From Bimuria novae-zelandiae CBS 107.79 (lineage: Eukaryota > Ascomycota > Dothideomycetes > Pleosporales > Didymosphaeriaceae), in assembly GCA_010015655.1 (NCBI GenBank), contig ML976711.1, forward strand, positions 296,013-360,012: a stretch of DNA of 64,000 nt, written 5' to 3'. Made by a program: the position numbers and the translations under genes. Below, in pieces: positions 21,942-32,289 of the stretch. Under the pieces are notes generated by a model. That model had not been told where the DNA came from, did not search any database, and saw only the letters and a program-made list of their open reading frames with translations. Position 1 is the stretch's first letter. Each line of letters opens with the position of its first letter.

Positions 21942-23873
21942 TATGAGAAGAATCAGCTCCCCTTTACTATTGGACCGTCTCTCAAGAAGTTGGATAAGTA
22001 CCGGACGAAAGATATATTCGTTAAATATCCGAGCATTCCCAATTGCTGGTCCTGGAAAGCTCGAGCAGATGATATTATTGTTTTCCTCAATGGTGAAAAC
22101 ACCAATCCAGTGTCTATGGAACACCACATTGTTGTCAATAACGAGAATGTCACCGGAGCCTTAGTCTTTGGCATGCAACGATTTCAGGCAGGCCTGCTTG
22201 TCGAAGTCTCACCTAAGCTAGGAAGGTTGGGTGAGGTCGACTCAGCTTTCTTTATTGACACAATCTGGCCCATTGTGGAGGAAGCTAGCAAAGTCACACC
22301 TGCTCATGCCCGCATTGAGAAGTCTATGGTTCTGCTAATGAGCCCGGATAAGCCAATGATTCGTTCCGGAAAGGGTACCATTCAACGGCAAGACACTGTT
22401 GAGCTTTATGCAGCTGAGATCGAGCATCTGTATGTCAAGGCAGAGACTGTCTATTCTGGAGCTGAAATAGCTTCCGTCAACATCAAAGATGCAGATGCAG
22501 TATCTAAGTTCGTTGTACGAACCATCTCCAGGATCGAACCGAGTCTTTTGAACAAGAGTGAGGACAGCTTCTTCGCGTTAGGACTGGATTCTCTTATAGC
22601 GGTGAGACTGATCAGAGCGCTGAGGCACAGGTTGGGTCGACCGGACTTTGAGCTGTCCGACAACTACAACAACCCAACCGCTGACTTGCTTACGGATTAC
22701 TTTGTCAAATACACGACTGGAGACATCAAAGAAGATGTCACTGGGGAGACAAATGAGTTGAGAACTTTACTGAAAGAGTACGAGCCCGTGATTGCCCAGA
22801 TACCCAAACAACCAGGCCTTCCAGTATCTTAAAGAGGCGAGGTCGTGATTCTGACCGGCTCCACCGGCTCTCTAGGAATTCCCCTGCTCTCAGCGTTACT
22901 ATTGGATCCCAATATCTCCCACATCTACTGCTTAAACAGACGCGCAAATGCCGAGGAAATTTACAAAGTCAAGGCTGGAGCCCCCAACTCATCGTTCAAA
23001 TCCAATAATGATCGTGTCACCTTCTTACAAGGGACCTTCGACAAGGCCGGCCTCGGTCTCGACCGAAACACGTACGACAACCTCCGTTCAGAGGCAACCC
23101 TGATCATCCACAAAGCTCCTCTATATCTCTTCCATCAGTTCTGTAGCCCAGTTACCCAGCATCTCGCACTCTTCCAACATCCCTGAAGAGGTCGTGAAGG
23201 ACTTCAATGCTCCTTACGACATCGGCTATGCCAAATCGAAACTAGTATCCGAGCTTCTCTGTGATACTGCATCGCGGAAACTAGGTTTACCTATTTCATT
23301 TGTTCGCGTGGGCCAGATAGCAGGTACGGTTGAGGGTGAAACCATTGCGGCGTGGAACACTGCAGAGTGGCTGTCAAACCTGGTGATTACATCCATAAGT
23401 CTTGGAGCTTTGCCCGATGACTTGGGCGCCGAATTGCACAAGGTGGACTGGATACCCGTTGATATGCTTGCCAAAACGCTCGGGGAGCAGGGAACGAACC
23501 TTTCACGCCCCGAAAGCGCAAGCGGGGCCTCGTCCAGCGCACAGACATTCAACCTCTTGAACCCTAAGCCGACATCCTGGAAAGCCCTGTTGCCAGACAT
23601 CATATCAAGCATAAAGAATCACACTGGCAAGATCCTTGGTATTGTGTCTGCTGCGGCGTGGTTGGAGATGTTTCAAGAAGTAGGCGGAAGCTTCTCCGCG
23701 CATGATGCGACGGATTTGCTGCAGACTCATCCGGCTATCAAATTGCAAGAGTCCTATGAGGCGAGGATGGCGGGAGGTCAGAAGGCCATAGAGTGGGAGA
23801 TGGAGAGCGCTCTTGCGAAGAGCACCACGCTGAATGGAATGCTTGCTGTCGGTGGAGAGTGGATGGATAAGTG
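21942..23873 (+). pseudogene. NRPS-like adenylation-thiolation-reductase enzyme, 5'-truncated and disrupted
   Basis: The intact family (about 1050 residues) activates a carboxylic acid with ATP, loads it on a phosphopantetheine arm and releases it by an NAD(P)H reductase domain. Here the frame opens in the adenylation C-terminus (YRTKDIFVKYP at about 21990, then DDIIVFLNGE and RSGKGT), followed by the thiolation site FALGLDSLIAVRLIR near 22575-22620. An in-frame TAA sits at 22830-22832 before the reductase nucleotide motif TGSTGSLGIPLL (about 22858). Near 23115 a block of roughly 40 codons is missing and the frame shifts; the rest (PEEVVKDFNAPYDIGYAKSKL) runs to a stop at 23873 and includes the YxxxK motif. 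The first roughly 400 residues are lost at the transposon edge. Pseudogene with good certainty; the product of the ancestor cannot be named. Confidence 0.88.
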
Positions 23874-24121
23874 AATTCTGGGCTTGGTGCAAGAGTTGAA
23901 CACTTCAGAGAAGCAGATATGACGTGTGTACAAGACAAACTGTTGCATTCCCATAGGAAGCACCTAGAAATAGCCGGAAACCTGACTATTGGCAGGAATT
24001 GCATGAATACCGAAGTCCTCGTGCAACGAAGAGAGGTACGAAGGCTTATACATACCATGTGCTTGCATTTCCGTTTCCTTTCTCTTCCATTGCTCCCATC
24101 AACTGCATACTCCAGCCATGA
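23874..24121. other. Short intergenic region
   Basis: Between converging gene ends. No clear element seen. Confidence 0.5.
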
Positions 24122-25168
24122 TCAGTCGTTTCGGACTTGTGCTTCCGGCCGACTTGTCCCAATGTGGCCCACTGACATTTTAGCATAACCTTGGTACCTT
24201 GTCGCATTCCAGACACACAACGCAGTGTCCACCACGAAAGCCTTGACGTATGTTATCAACTCCCACACGCCACCTGATCCCACGGTGAGGACATACGCCA
24301 AAGCAAGGACGAAGGCCCCGATGAATACCTTGAAAACCACAGAGATTTCGCGTCGGGTGACAGCGCCCAGCTCTTGCTTCGTCTTCTCAAAGTCGGCAAT
24401 CATTCTGTCGAACTCTGAGGGGTGGTCGGGCAGCGGGATCTTGGAGGGTGTCGTGGACGAGCTGAGGCGGATGGCTGCGGTGTCGCTGTAAGTGAGACCA
24501 CTGCCAGTCACAGTTTTATCTTTGGGAAGGGACGAAGCCGAGGAGGCCTTGCGCTGTGAGGACAACGAAGATTTGCGGTCCTGCTCGGCCTGCCAGCGGG
24601 TGCGCGCGCGACTGCTACTTCGGGTGATAGGGGTGTCTGGCGTCATGTTGACGACGATACCTAACGCGCACGTTTATTAGCAGTTCTAGTCTTCAGAAAT
24701 CCTCTGAGACTCACTGCAAGAGTTGTCGCCGGATTCTTCCTCAAAGCGATAATCCTTCGTGGCATATCCTCCCGCCATCAGCTCCTTCACCAAATCGTCG
24801 TCTGCCTGTTCGTTCACGACGTTCACGACGTTCTCGTCCCCGTCCTTCAGCTCTCTCGGTGCACTTTTGCCTTTTTTTCCCTTCTCCAACCGTTCCTTGC
24901 GCATCGCATCGCTCCTCTTCGTAATATCCGCACGATTCGCCCTGCCCTTTTCACCAGTCGACGTGCCTTTCACATTCCCCTTGTTGCGAGCAGATGGGGT
25001 TGAAGCAGCTTGGATCGCAGTAGCGGTGGCCTTTTCCGCAGCTGCATCCTCGGCATCCTGCTTCTTAAGACGGGCGATCATCTGCGTCTTCGTGCCGTGG
25101 GAGTCGAGACCGCGCCGCTCGAGGAGCGCGGCAAGATCGGCATTCTTCCTCTTGTTATAATTCGTCAT
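24122..25168 (-). CDS. SAP-domain protein with C-terminal membrane segments (330 aa, 2 exons)
   Basis: Two reading frames 39 bp apart join through a good intron at 24661-24714: donor GTGAGT, branch site TGCTAAT, acceptor GTTAG, phase 1, with no stop across the junction. Exons are 24715-25168 and 24122-24660. Residues about 8-40 form a SAP motif (ADLAALLERRGLDSHGTK then MIARLKK), a helix-turn-helix fold that binds AT-rich DNA. A charged, disordered middle follows. Near the C-terminus are hydrophobic stretches (VVFKVFIGAFVLALAYVL and a second, weaker one ending DTALCVW). DNA-binding SAP plus membrane anchor suggests an inner nuclear membrane or ER protein, as in the yeast Heh1/Src1 idea, but I see no direct homology to those. 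Alternative: two separate genes, unlikely given the 39-bp gap. Confidence 0.75.
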
Positions 25169-25628
25169 CTTGGCGATACCGGGCGAGCTGTCGTCGAGCT
25201 TGAAGAGGTCGATGTGCTCAGGTGGAGGTGCGATTGTCCAGCTTTTTCGGGTGCCGCTCGGTGAGTGTGCAAACGGCGTGCGGCTGGCGAAGTGAAGGCG
25301 GTCCGTGCCAGCGAGTTCGCTCGCGGTGAGTGACGGCTATTGCTACGACAGCTAGTCGTGCGAGCGCAGATTCAAACTTCGAGTGTTCGTTCGTTCGGTT
25401 AGGCTTGAGAAGAGCGAAATATCAATCGGACCAAAATAACGTCGTAAACCGGCACTGGGCCAGCGTGCTTACGATTTGAGTATCGAAGAGCCTAGTTGAC
25501 AAAAAAATGAGACCAATCACCATTATCATCATTCGTAGCTTTGTTGAAGCACAAGCTCTACATGGCCAAGTTCTCTAAAAGCACCACGAAACGTATATTC
25601 GCTATCCGTGGTCATGCTGTGGGACCCA
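25169..25628. other. Intergenic region upstream of the SAP gene
   Basis: 460 bp between the start of the SAP gene and the stop of the next minus-strand gene. It should hold the promoter of the former and the 3' UTR of the latter. No distinct motif recognised. Confidence 0.5.
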
Positions 25629-28061
25629 TCATGGTAGAACGGGTATCTTTACAATCCATTTCGGAATTTCCGTCCATGCCTGCTCTTGATATTTCGATAA
25701 GAGGCGTGAACGAACCTCTGCTGCTTTTGCAGTGATTTCAGGGACGCCGAATCGCCGTAGAGGCTGCCCATACCGGCAGTACTCCTTAAATATCCTGTGG
25801 AAGACGTACGGTCCCGCAAACTGAGTGAGGCCCTCAACCAAGGCTGACATCTGCTCGTCAGTCCATTCCTTCTCCTCAATATAAGAAGAAGGACGCGCAG
25901 GGGGCGCGCTCCTCTTCTTGAACACATCGACACGCTCGAAATGGACGCCGTTCGCATCTCGTTCCTCACTTCCTCCCGGTTCATGTCCGTCGTATCTCGC
26001 CATCTGCTCATCAAAGTACCCTTGTTTCATAGCCAATGCCTGGCATTTCCGAGGTTCGTGCTCTACCTGTAATCTATGGACATGTAGATCAATCCAGAAG
26101 ACTTGTTTCTTTTTCTTCGTATCCTCCAGCTCTTGTTTTCTTTGTACTGCTTCTTCCCTTTCCCTGGCCTTTTTCAAAGCTTCGTCGTGCGCACGCTTTT
26201 GCCGAGTGACATCTTTGAGGGTGCGGAGAACGGTGCGGTAGGTTTCTCCCACTCTTCGAAGTGGAACAATGACGTTGATGTCGACCTCTTTGATAAGCCC
26301 ATCGCCCCTGTAGCGGCTGGGAACCTTGACTTTCCAGTCGGCGATGCGATCCTTCAGAGAGACGATGCTAGCGACAAAGTGGGTTAGGATGCGCATCGCA
26401 CCCAAAGAAGATTCGACGTTCGAGTATTGGTCTTGGAGCCAATCATAGAGGATTTTGAAATAGGCTACAAGCTCGCGAAACAAGTAGCCATAAGCGTCAG
26501 TTTTGAGCAACTTCAGCTGCTTTGTGTCGCTTTCCGAACCATAGCGGGCAAGGACGCTTCGCAAGGTCTTTGTTTTCTCGGATACGTCTTCAAGTGTCGC
26601 GTCACATTCCACAATCAGATTGCGAGCCGACGCACATGCCTTCTCAATTGCCTTTGCGTCGTCAGTTTGACTAATGCCGCTTCGTTCCCCAGAATCGAGG
26701 AATTTGAACACCGTGTCTATATCCGAGAGCTGAACGTTGTTGTGGAGCTGTTCCGCTTCCTCCTCTCCTCCAGAGCCCACAGCCTCGTCTTCATCTGTAG
26801 CTGCATGGTAAAGGTCCAAATCATCCTCATCCTCATCCTCGTCACCATCTATTTCGTGTGTGGCATCCAGCTCGTCGACCACGTTTGAAGAGGCACCCTG
26901 GGCGCCGCTTGATTGCTGTTGACGGGTGATGGCGGAATTTGGGGGTACAGATTTAGAGCGGCTTAGAAGAACGGGTCCTGTCTTCTTCGAACGCGTCTGT
27001 ACAGCACCGCTGGAAGGCGCAGCATCTCCATCGTCCAGGCGGGAAACGCTGACTTGCTCGCCTGACTTTTTTGACGCCTTGGGTGGTCGTCCTCTCCCGC
27101 GCTTCGGTTTGAGCTCTCGAGATCCGGTTGTTTCTTGCGGATGCGCTCCATTGTCTCTAGGATCTGAAGCATTTGTTGCTATCAGCGTCCTTTCCTTACG
27201 ACGCTGTGGCTGCTCCGCCCCAGTTCGGATAGGTTCAGGGCCATGTCCAGCCTGCTTGGAAGGACCGGCATGCACAGTTGTATCTTCTTCCTCATCGGAG
27301 AGTATATCCAAACCGTTCGTGGCCTTTGAGGTTTTCAACTGTATTATTTTTCGTTTGGGCTTCTGAGCCTTGGGAGACACCGTCTCGTATTCGGGTGGTT
27401 TTTGAGCAGATTGAGGAGGCTCAGCTCCCTCATCTCCCTGGCCGTCTGTTGCCTCTGCCTCTACTTCCCGGGCAAGAGCCGTGCGAGGAGACTTGGATCG
27501 CCTTTGCGGTTCTGTTTGGCGATCTGTAGCTTTCCGCTTCCGTGAGTGCGGCCTCTGTTCCGGGAGGCTCGCGGGCGCGCCAGCAAGCCGCTTGCTGGCC
27601 CTGTGGGGCAGCTCTGTGCGGCGATGTTCCCTTGGAGCTGGCGGCACCTCGTCCACCACGGCATCGGTTTCCGGCGGTACCTCCACGAAGGCATCGGTTT
27701 CCTGGGATACCTCGTGCACTACGGGCTTCTTTGACTTCTTCTTGGGCTTTGCTGGTGCTTTCTCGGGCGAGGGAATCAGCTCGAACGGGTCGCCCCTTCT
27801 CGCCAGGGCCTGCTTTGGCTGCTTTGCCACGTCGTCCCGCATGAAGCTCGGGCGCTTCAGCTTGCCGCCTTTTTTGCGCACCTTCCCATTCATGGCTGTG
27901 GCTGTATTCGATGCGCGCGACGGAGAGGATGCGATGCGGGCCGAGTTGAGCAGGGCGGCGCTGTGGGCGGCCGACTGGGCGGGCGCTTGCTGTGCTTTCG
28001 TAGCCGACGCCTGTGACTCGGCGAAGAGCTGCTGCTCGGCCAGGTCATCGGAGCTGGCCAT
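25629..28061 (-). CDS. Large disordered nuclear-type protein with AT-hook-like motif (810 aa)
   Basis: Single open frame. The ATG at 28061 (MASSDDLAEQQLF) is the first Met of the frame; upstream codons lack one. The N-terminal half is Ala/Pro/Lys-rich and disordered, with basic nuclear-localisation-like clusters and an AT-hook-like core (KRGRGRPPKASKK). An acidic run (DGDEDEDEDDLDLY) separates it from a more ordered, helical second half with a Lys/Glu-rich coiled coil. The last 90 residues (KEWTDEQMSALVEGL then FHRIFKEYC) look like a SANT/Myb-type helix bundle. I infer a chromatin-associated role but do not recognise a named family. It is divergent from RRD1, 318 bp between start codons. Confidence 0.8.
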   Translation of the reverse strand: MASSDDLAEQQLFAESQASATKAQQAPAQSAAHSAALLNSARIASSPSRASNTATAMNGKVRKKGGKLKRPSFMRDDVAKQPKQALARRGDPFELIPSPEKAPAKPKKKSKKPVVHEVSQETDAFVEVPPETDAVVDEVPPAPREHRRTELPHRASKRLAGAPASLPEQRPHSRKRKATDRQTEPQRRSKSPRTALAREVEAEATDGQGDEGAEPPQSAQKPPEYETVSPKAQKPKRKIIQLKTSKATNGLDILSDEEEDTTVHAGPSKQAGHGPEPIRTGAEQPQRRKERTLIATNASDPRDNGAHPQETTGSRELKPKRGRGRPPKASKKSGEQVSVSRLDDGDAAPSSGAVQTRSKKTGPVLLSRSKSVPPNSAITRQQQSSGAQGASSNVVDELDATHEIDGDEDEDEDDLDLYHAATDEDEAVGSGGEEEAEQLHNNVQLSDIDTVFKFLDSGERSGISQTDDAKAIEKACASARNLIVECDATLEDVSEKTKTLRSVLARYGSESDTKQLKLLKTDAYGYLFRELVAYFKILYDWLQDQYSNVESSLGAMRILTHFVASIVSLKDRIADWKVKVPSRYRGDGLIKEVDINVIVPLRRVGETYRTVLRTLKDVTRQKRAHDEALKKAREREEAVQRKQELEDTKKKKQVFWIDLHVHRLQVEHEPRKCQALAMKQGYFDEQMARYDGHEPGGSEERDANGVHFERVDVFKKRSAPPARPSSYIEEKEWTDEQMSALVEGLTQFAGPYVFHRIFKEYCRYGQPLRRFGVPEITAKAAEVRSRLLSKYQEQAWTEIPKWIVKIPVLP

Positions 28062-28379
28062 GGTCAGACGCGGTGCAGGTAGGCGCCGTTTGTAGCGTCT
28101 ACAACAGTCAGCGGGTGCGTGCGGCACTTCTACACGGGCACCCGTACTCGTTGAGTTTTACGAGTGACTAGCGACAGTCTTTTGATGCTACATCTAGTGA
28201 ATGCGTCGTGTCGTGAACATGCGGGGAGAGCTCATGTGGGGTCAGATGGTAGGTTAATTGGCCACGCGCTATCCACGGTATCACGGGACCACGCCTTTTC
28301 AGCGCTATGCTGCATTCGGCCGTACAGCAGAAGCATCCCACTTCCACTGCATCCAATGCGAACCACGCTCCACACCAAC

Positions 28380-29948
28380 ATGACAACAACAAAACCCACT
28401 CCGCTTCCCGCGCGTATGCTGGATATCCTCGATCGAAACGCTAGCCACACGTTCAAGGTGCCCGTCAAACGCATCAACGACGGCGACGACGTGTCATTCT
28501 TTCTCACCAGCAAGGCGTATGCCGACATCATGACCTTCATCTTCCAGCTCAACTTTGCCGTGCTGCCGCGAAGGGTCGAAAAAGAAGGAGCGGAAGCCAA
28601 AACTATCAAAGAGTGGGTCTTGAACGATCCCGATGTTGCAACTTCTCCTGTCGTCCAAAACCTCGCCAAGCTTCTCGACGCTCTGTCACGCATCATCGAC
28701 GAAGCACCACCCGATCCTGGCCCGCGTCGCTTCGGAAATGTAAGCTTCAGGAAGTGGCATGATCTAGCGAGGGAACGAGTTCCGGCTCTCCTAGATCAGT
28801 ACCTGGCTGCCGAAGTCGTGGCGCCCACCGAAATTCAAGGAGAAGTCACGGCCAAGAACGAGCTTGAGGCGTATCTAATGGGCAGCTTCGGTAGTTCGGA
28901 GCGCCTCGACTACGGAACGGGTCACGAGTTAAGCTTCATAGCTTTTCTAGGATGTCTGTGGAAGCTTGGAGCTTTTCCAGTAAGCACCGACGGAGGGACC
29001 GAGCGAGCCATCGTACTGCGTGTCATTGAACCGTGAGTTGTACGTACCTCTAGATTCCTCTCAACTGACAGTCTCTCAGCTATCTCCAACTAATTCGACG
29101 TTTAATTTTGACATACACCCTCGAGCCTGCCGGGTCTCATGGCGTCTGGGGCCTAGATGACCACTCCTTTCTGCCCTACGTCTTTGGTTCCGCCCAACTC
29201 TCTCCTGCTGTATCCTCGCTCTCAGGGATCGCAACAGAAGGCTCTCTTCCTTCTGCCCCTGATCCTGGAGATGTAGCCAAGGCACCTGCCGTTGAACGCG
29301 AACGAAGTCGCAACATGTATTTCAGTGCAATCGGCTTTATCTATGATGTCAAAAAGGGCCCATTCTGGGAACACAGCCCAATCTTGTTCGATGTATCGGG
29401 TGTGAAGGCAGGCTGGGCCAAGATCAACAAGGTAAGAGCGTCTGTTCTTCATGGTATTAGGATGGGCATAGTCTGACGTCTCACAGGGGATGCTGAAAAT
29501 GTATAACGCCGAAGTGCTTTCTAAATTTCCAGTCGTGCAACACTTCCACTTTGGCTCACTGTTCGTATGGGAACGCGACCCTCTAGCAAAGGATATTCAA
29601 GCCAGCATCCACACCTCATCCCAGCCTAAATCAAGTGCCGGCACACCACGCCCACAAGCGACGTTGCGGGACCCTCTCGCCGAGGTAAAGAGTGGGGTCC
29701 CAAGTGGAAATGGGACGACAGCACCGATTGTGTCCTCGCGCGTACCTGCATCAGCTCAGGGTCCTGCTGTTCCTGCCGGTCCGAATCATCCCACAAGAGC
29801 GCCGTGGGCATCTTCCACGCCAATGCCACCACCAGGAGGTACGACAGCTGCAACATGGGCTAGACCAGGAACAACAGCTTCATCGATGAAGGGGACTGCT
29901 AATCCAAGCACGAAGGCTCCATGGGCAGGCAAAGAGCCCGGAAAATGA
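28380..29948 (+). CDS. RRD1: Serine/threonine phosphatase 2A activator 1 (PTPA, peptidyl-prolyl isomerase)
   Basis: PTPA proteins activate PP2A catalytic subunits and act as prolyl isomerases in cytosol and nucleus; in yeast Rrd1 works with Sit4 and TOR signalling. Exons 28380-29032, 29080-29431 and 29487-29948 give 488 residues. Intron 1 (47 bp) has GTGAGT, CTGAC and CTCAG; intron 2 (55 bp) has GTAAGA and CACAG; phases fit. Family hallmarks: [47 protein letters not shown] split near its start by intron 1, [20 protein letters not shown], and [17 protein letters not shown] in exon 3. The Pro/Thr-rich tail with repeated APWA motifs is typical of fungal RRD1 rather than RRD2. The ATG at 28380 ([10 protein letters not shown]) is chosen; an in-frame ATG at 28356 is possible. 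Confidence 0.93.
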
Positions 29949-31089
29949 AGCACGAAATTGGAAGCTGGTCTTCGGTTACAGTGACATGGTGATGAGTTAT
30001 GATGGTGACAGATATGGCGGGTTGATAGAAGGAGTCTGGCATGCCTATACGTCTACTCTATATCCGACTCCCCATTCACAGGTGGATTACTACTATTCGA
30101 TGCTCTTCGAAGAACTTGCTACTGAACTTCCCAGAATCTGGGACGCAATCAATAGCCAAGTATGTCATTCCTAATCTATTGCTGGTGATCTGATGAATGA
30201 GCGGCCAGTATTAAAGAACACACCGCAACAAATGCCACTTGTTACATTCCAACTGTATTATCAACCATTTCTCAAAGCAACATATATCTACTGCGCTTGG
30301 ATACGTCTTTTGCCTGTCACTCGAGGCAACGTCCGTACGATGATGTTCACAGCCGCCTTCCAATATGCAAATTCGCCTGCACCTAGTGCGTTGCTCCGTA
30401 TCCCCAAAGAAGAACTTTATTGAAAGATAGGAGCCGATGCTTTATATCTCCGCTCGTCCGCTGGTTCGTGAATACCCCCACCGGGAGGCATTGGTCGGAT
30501 ACATAGCGCCCCAGTACTTGGTGTTGTAGGGCTCGTGGGTATGTGGTGCTTCAGGTGTCGCGAGGCTAGAGCGAAGACGGAGGTGACAGAATACAGCAAG
30601 AAGTTGGTTGAGTATTTTCTGAATGGAGGGAAGATGACGTATTAGGGGACAGGGGTGCAAGGAGAAACATTACCACCTCGAACGTATACGACAATGGAGT
30701 TCTATAAATGTATTGGTATATACAAATAATGAATAGAATATTAAAACGCCTGCCGATGTGCTGATCTTATGAAGATCATGCAAGATGGATCAAGCGCCCA
30801 CCGATGTATTCGATCAGTCGTTTCAGAATCAAGAAAGGTGAACCAAACGCCTGGATAACTCGTACAACATATTCCCTCCGAAAATCGAGCAGACGCTGTG
30901 CGCCTACCTCGGGTCATAAAACATTTGGAGCAAAACTCTGCTCCCAAAGAATGCACAATCGTTGTGATTTGTAACCTAGCTGCAAAAGGGACCATTAACG
31001 TAATCCGCGCTGTGACCAAGAATCTTTCGCGCACGTTTTAAGCAGTAGACTAACCCCTCTTAGGTAGCGATTCCTATTGAAGGGCCGGT
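29949..31089. other. Intergenic region with weak coding-like stretches
   Basis: Includes the RRD1 3' UTR. A 62-codon frame at 29986-30174 ends at a GTATGT donor-like site, and a 57-codon open stretch at 30472-30645 ends NGGKMTY with a hydrophobic core (APVLGVVGLVGMW). Neither joins into a convincing gene, so no CDS is called. Confidence 0.4.
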
Positions 31090-32289
31090 TCATGGCGAGG
31101 GGAACGAAGCGACTTGAGTCCGGGGCCATGCCTTAGATAAAGACTGGTTGTAGCATTGGCGACCCAACAACAGAGCGACCTCCGCGGACACCATCGAAAA
31201 GAGCTGATCGGTCGAGATAGGCCGACCGAAATTGAAGTCCTCCTTGGACGACTGCACGGAGTCTCGACGCTCGCCAGAGCCTGCGGAAAGGTAGGGCTCT
31301 TCTGCAACGATAGCGAATAACTGATTGGGTGATATAGGCTACCCACAATCAAAGTCCTCCTTAGCCGACTGCATAGACCCTCGACGCTCGCTGTAGCCTA
31401 CATAATGGTGGTCCTGTTCCGTGACGATGGCGAATAGTTGATCCGGAGAAATTGGCCGACCGTCTTGGAAAGCCTGCTTTGCGGACAATGTTGGGGATCT
31501 GCTGGCAACCGGACAACCCTCTTCTGACACTAGAGAGAACAGGACCTTAGGGGTTACCGGGCTACGGTTGCTGAAGGTCTCCTTCGCGGACAGCGACGGG
31601 GAAAAGGAGGAAGAGGAGCTGGCTGTAGCTGTCAAATCTGGCGTTGGAGTGAGCGTCGTCATCAAAGCAGTGTTCTGAACCAGCAAGTTAGCGATTGACG
31701 CTTTTAGAGAAATCACGGGCTCCAAAATCCGCTCTTGAATCACGAGCGGCATCGAGAGCACGTCCTCGAACTCCATGGCTCGGTCGGTTAGAAGATCATA
31801 GCCGGAAGGTTTGAACATCCTGCTCATGCGTGACTTGCGCGCCAGTATCGCACAAGGCTCATCCAGGTCGTCGAGAATAACTGCTGAGGACGTCGTGCGG
31901 AAAGCCCCGTCCTTGTAGGCCTTGCGAACCACATCTGAACGCCCGCAGTAATCGGCCGCGAAGTGATAAGCGTCGTCGGCCTTGGAAGGGATTATGAACC
32001 CTTAGATTGGGGGTCGGATAACTCCGTCCTCACGACCGCTAGCAGTTGAGGTCTGCTTCGGCGTGTTCGCGGCGGGCTCAATGACGATCTCGGGCTCGAG
32101 GACCTTGATCTGGTCCTGCGTATGCTCAACATCCACATGAATGCTGTCGGCACGCTTGCTACAAGTGCTGCGCTTTGCCTTGAGCGCAGCGGCCTGACGC
32201 TTTTGAAACTTCTTCTCCTGCTCAAGCTTCTTGGTAGTGGTCGCGGCCATGGCTAAGTTGCTGATGGTGGCAACAGCCATATTGGACAT
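31090..32289 (-). pseudogene. Tandem-repeat protein gene with two in-frame stops (400 codons)
   Basis: One frame runs from ATG 32289 (MSNMAVATISN) to TGA 31090-31092, exactly 400 codons, broken by TAA at 32002-32004 and TAG at 31339-31341. Sequence on both sides of each stop is clearly coding and in the same frame. The C-terminal half holds four repeats of about 35-39 residues with the core SAKEDF-x3-RPISPDQLFAIV; the TAG replaces the Arg codon of the third repeat. The N-terminal part has a Lys-rich coiled coil. The first stop could instead lie in a 99-nt intron (GTGAGG ... GTTCAG) that keeps the frame; the second has no such rescue, so the product would at least be truncated. I do not recognise the family. 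Confidence 0.65.
31180..31591 (-). repeat. Four tandem coding repeats, about 105-120 bp each
   Basis: Units begin S-A/S-K-E/Q-x-F and contain P-I/V-S/T-P/T-x-Q/V-LF-x-x-V. They diverge at the DNA level, and the third unit carries the TAG. Confidence 0.7.

Noticed and set aside
24647..24685. Two separate small genes on the minus strand
   Set aside because: Only 39 bp lie between them, and an intron with GTGAGT and a CTAAT branch site joins them in frame.
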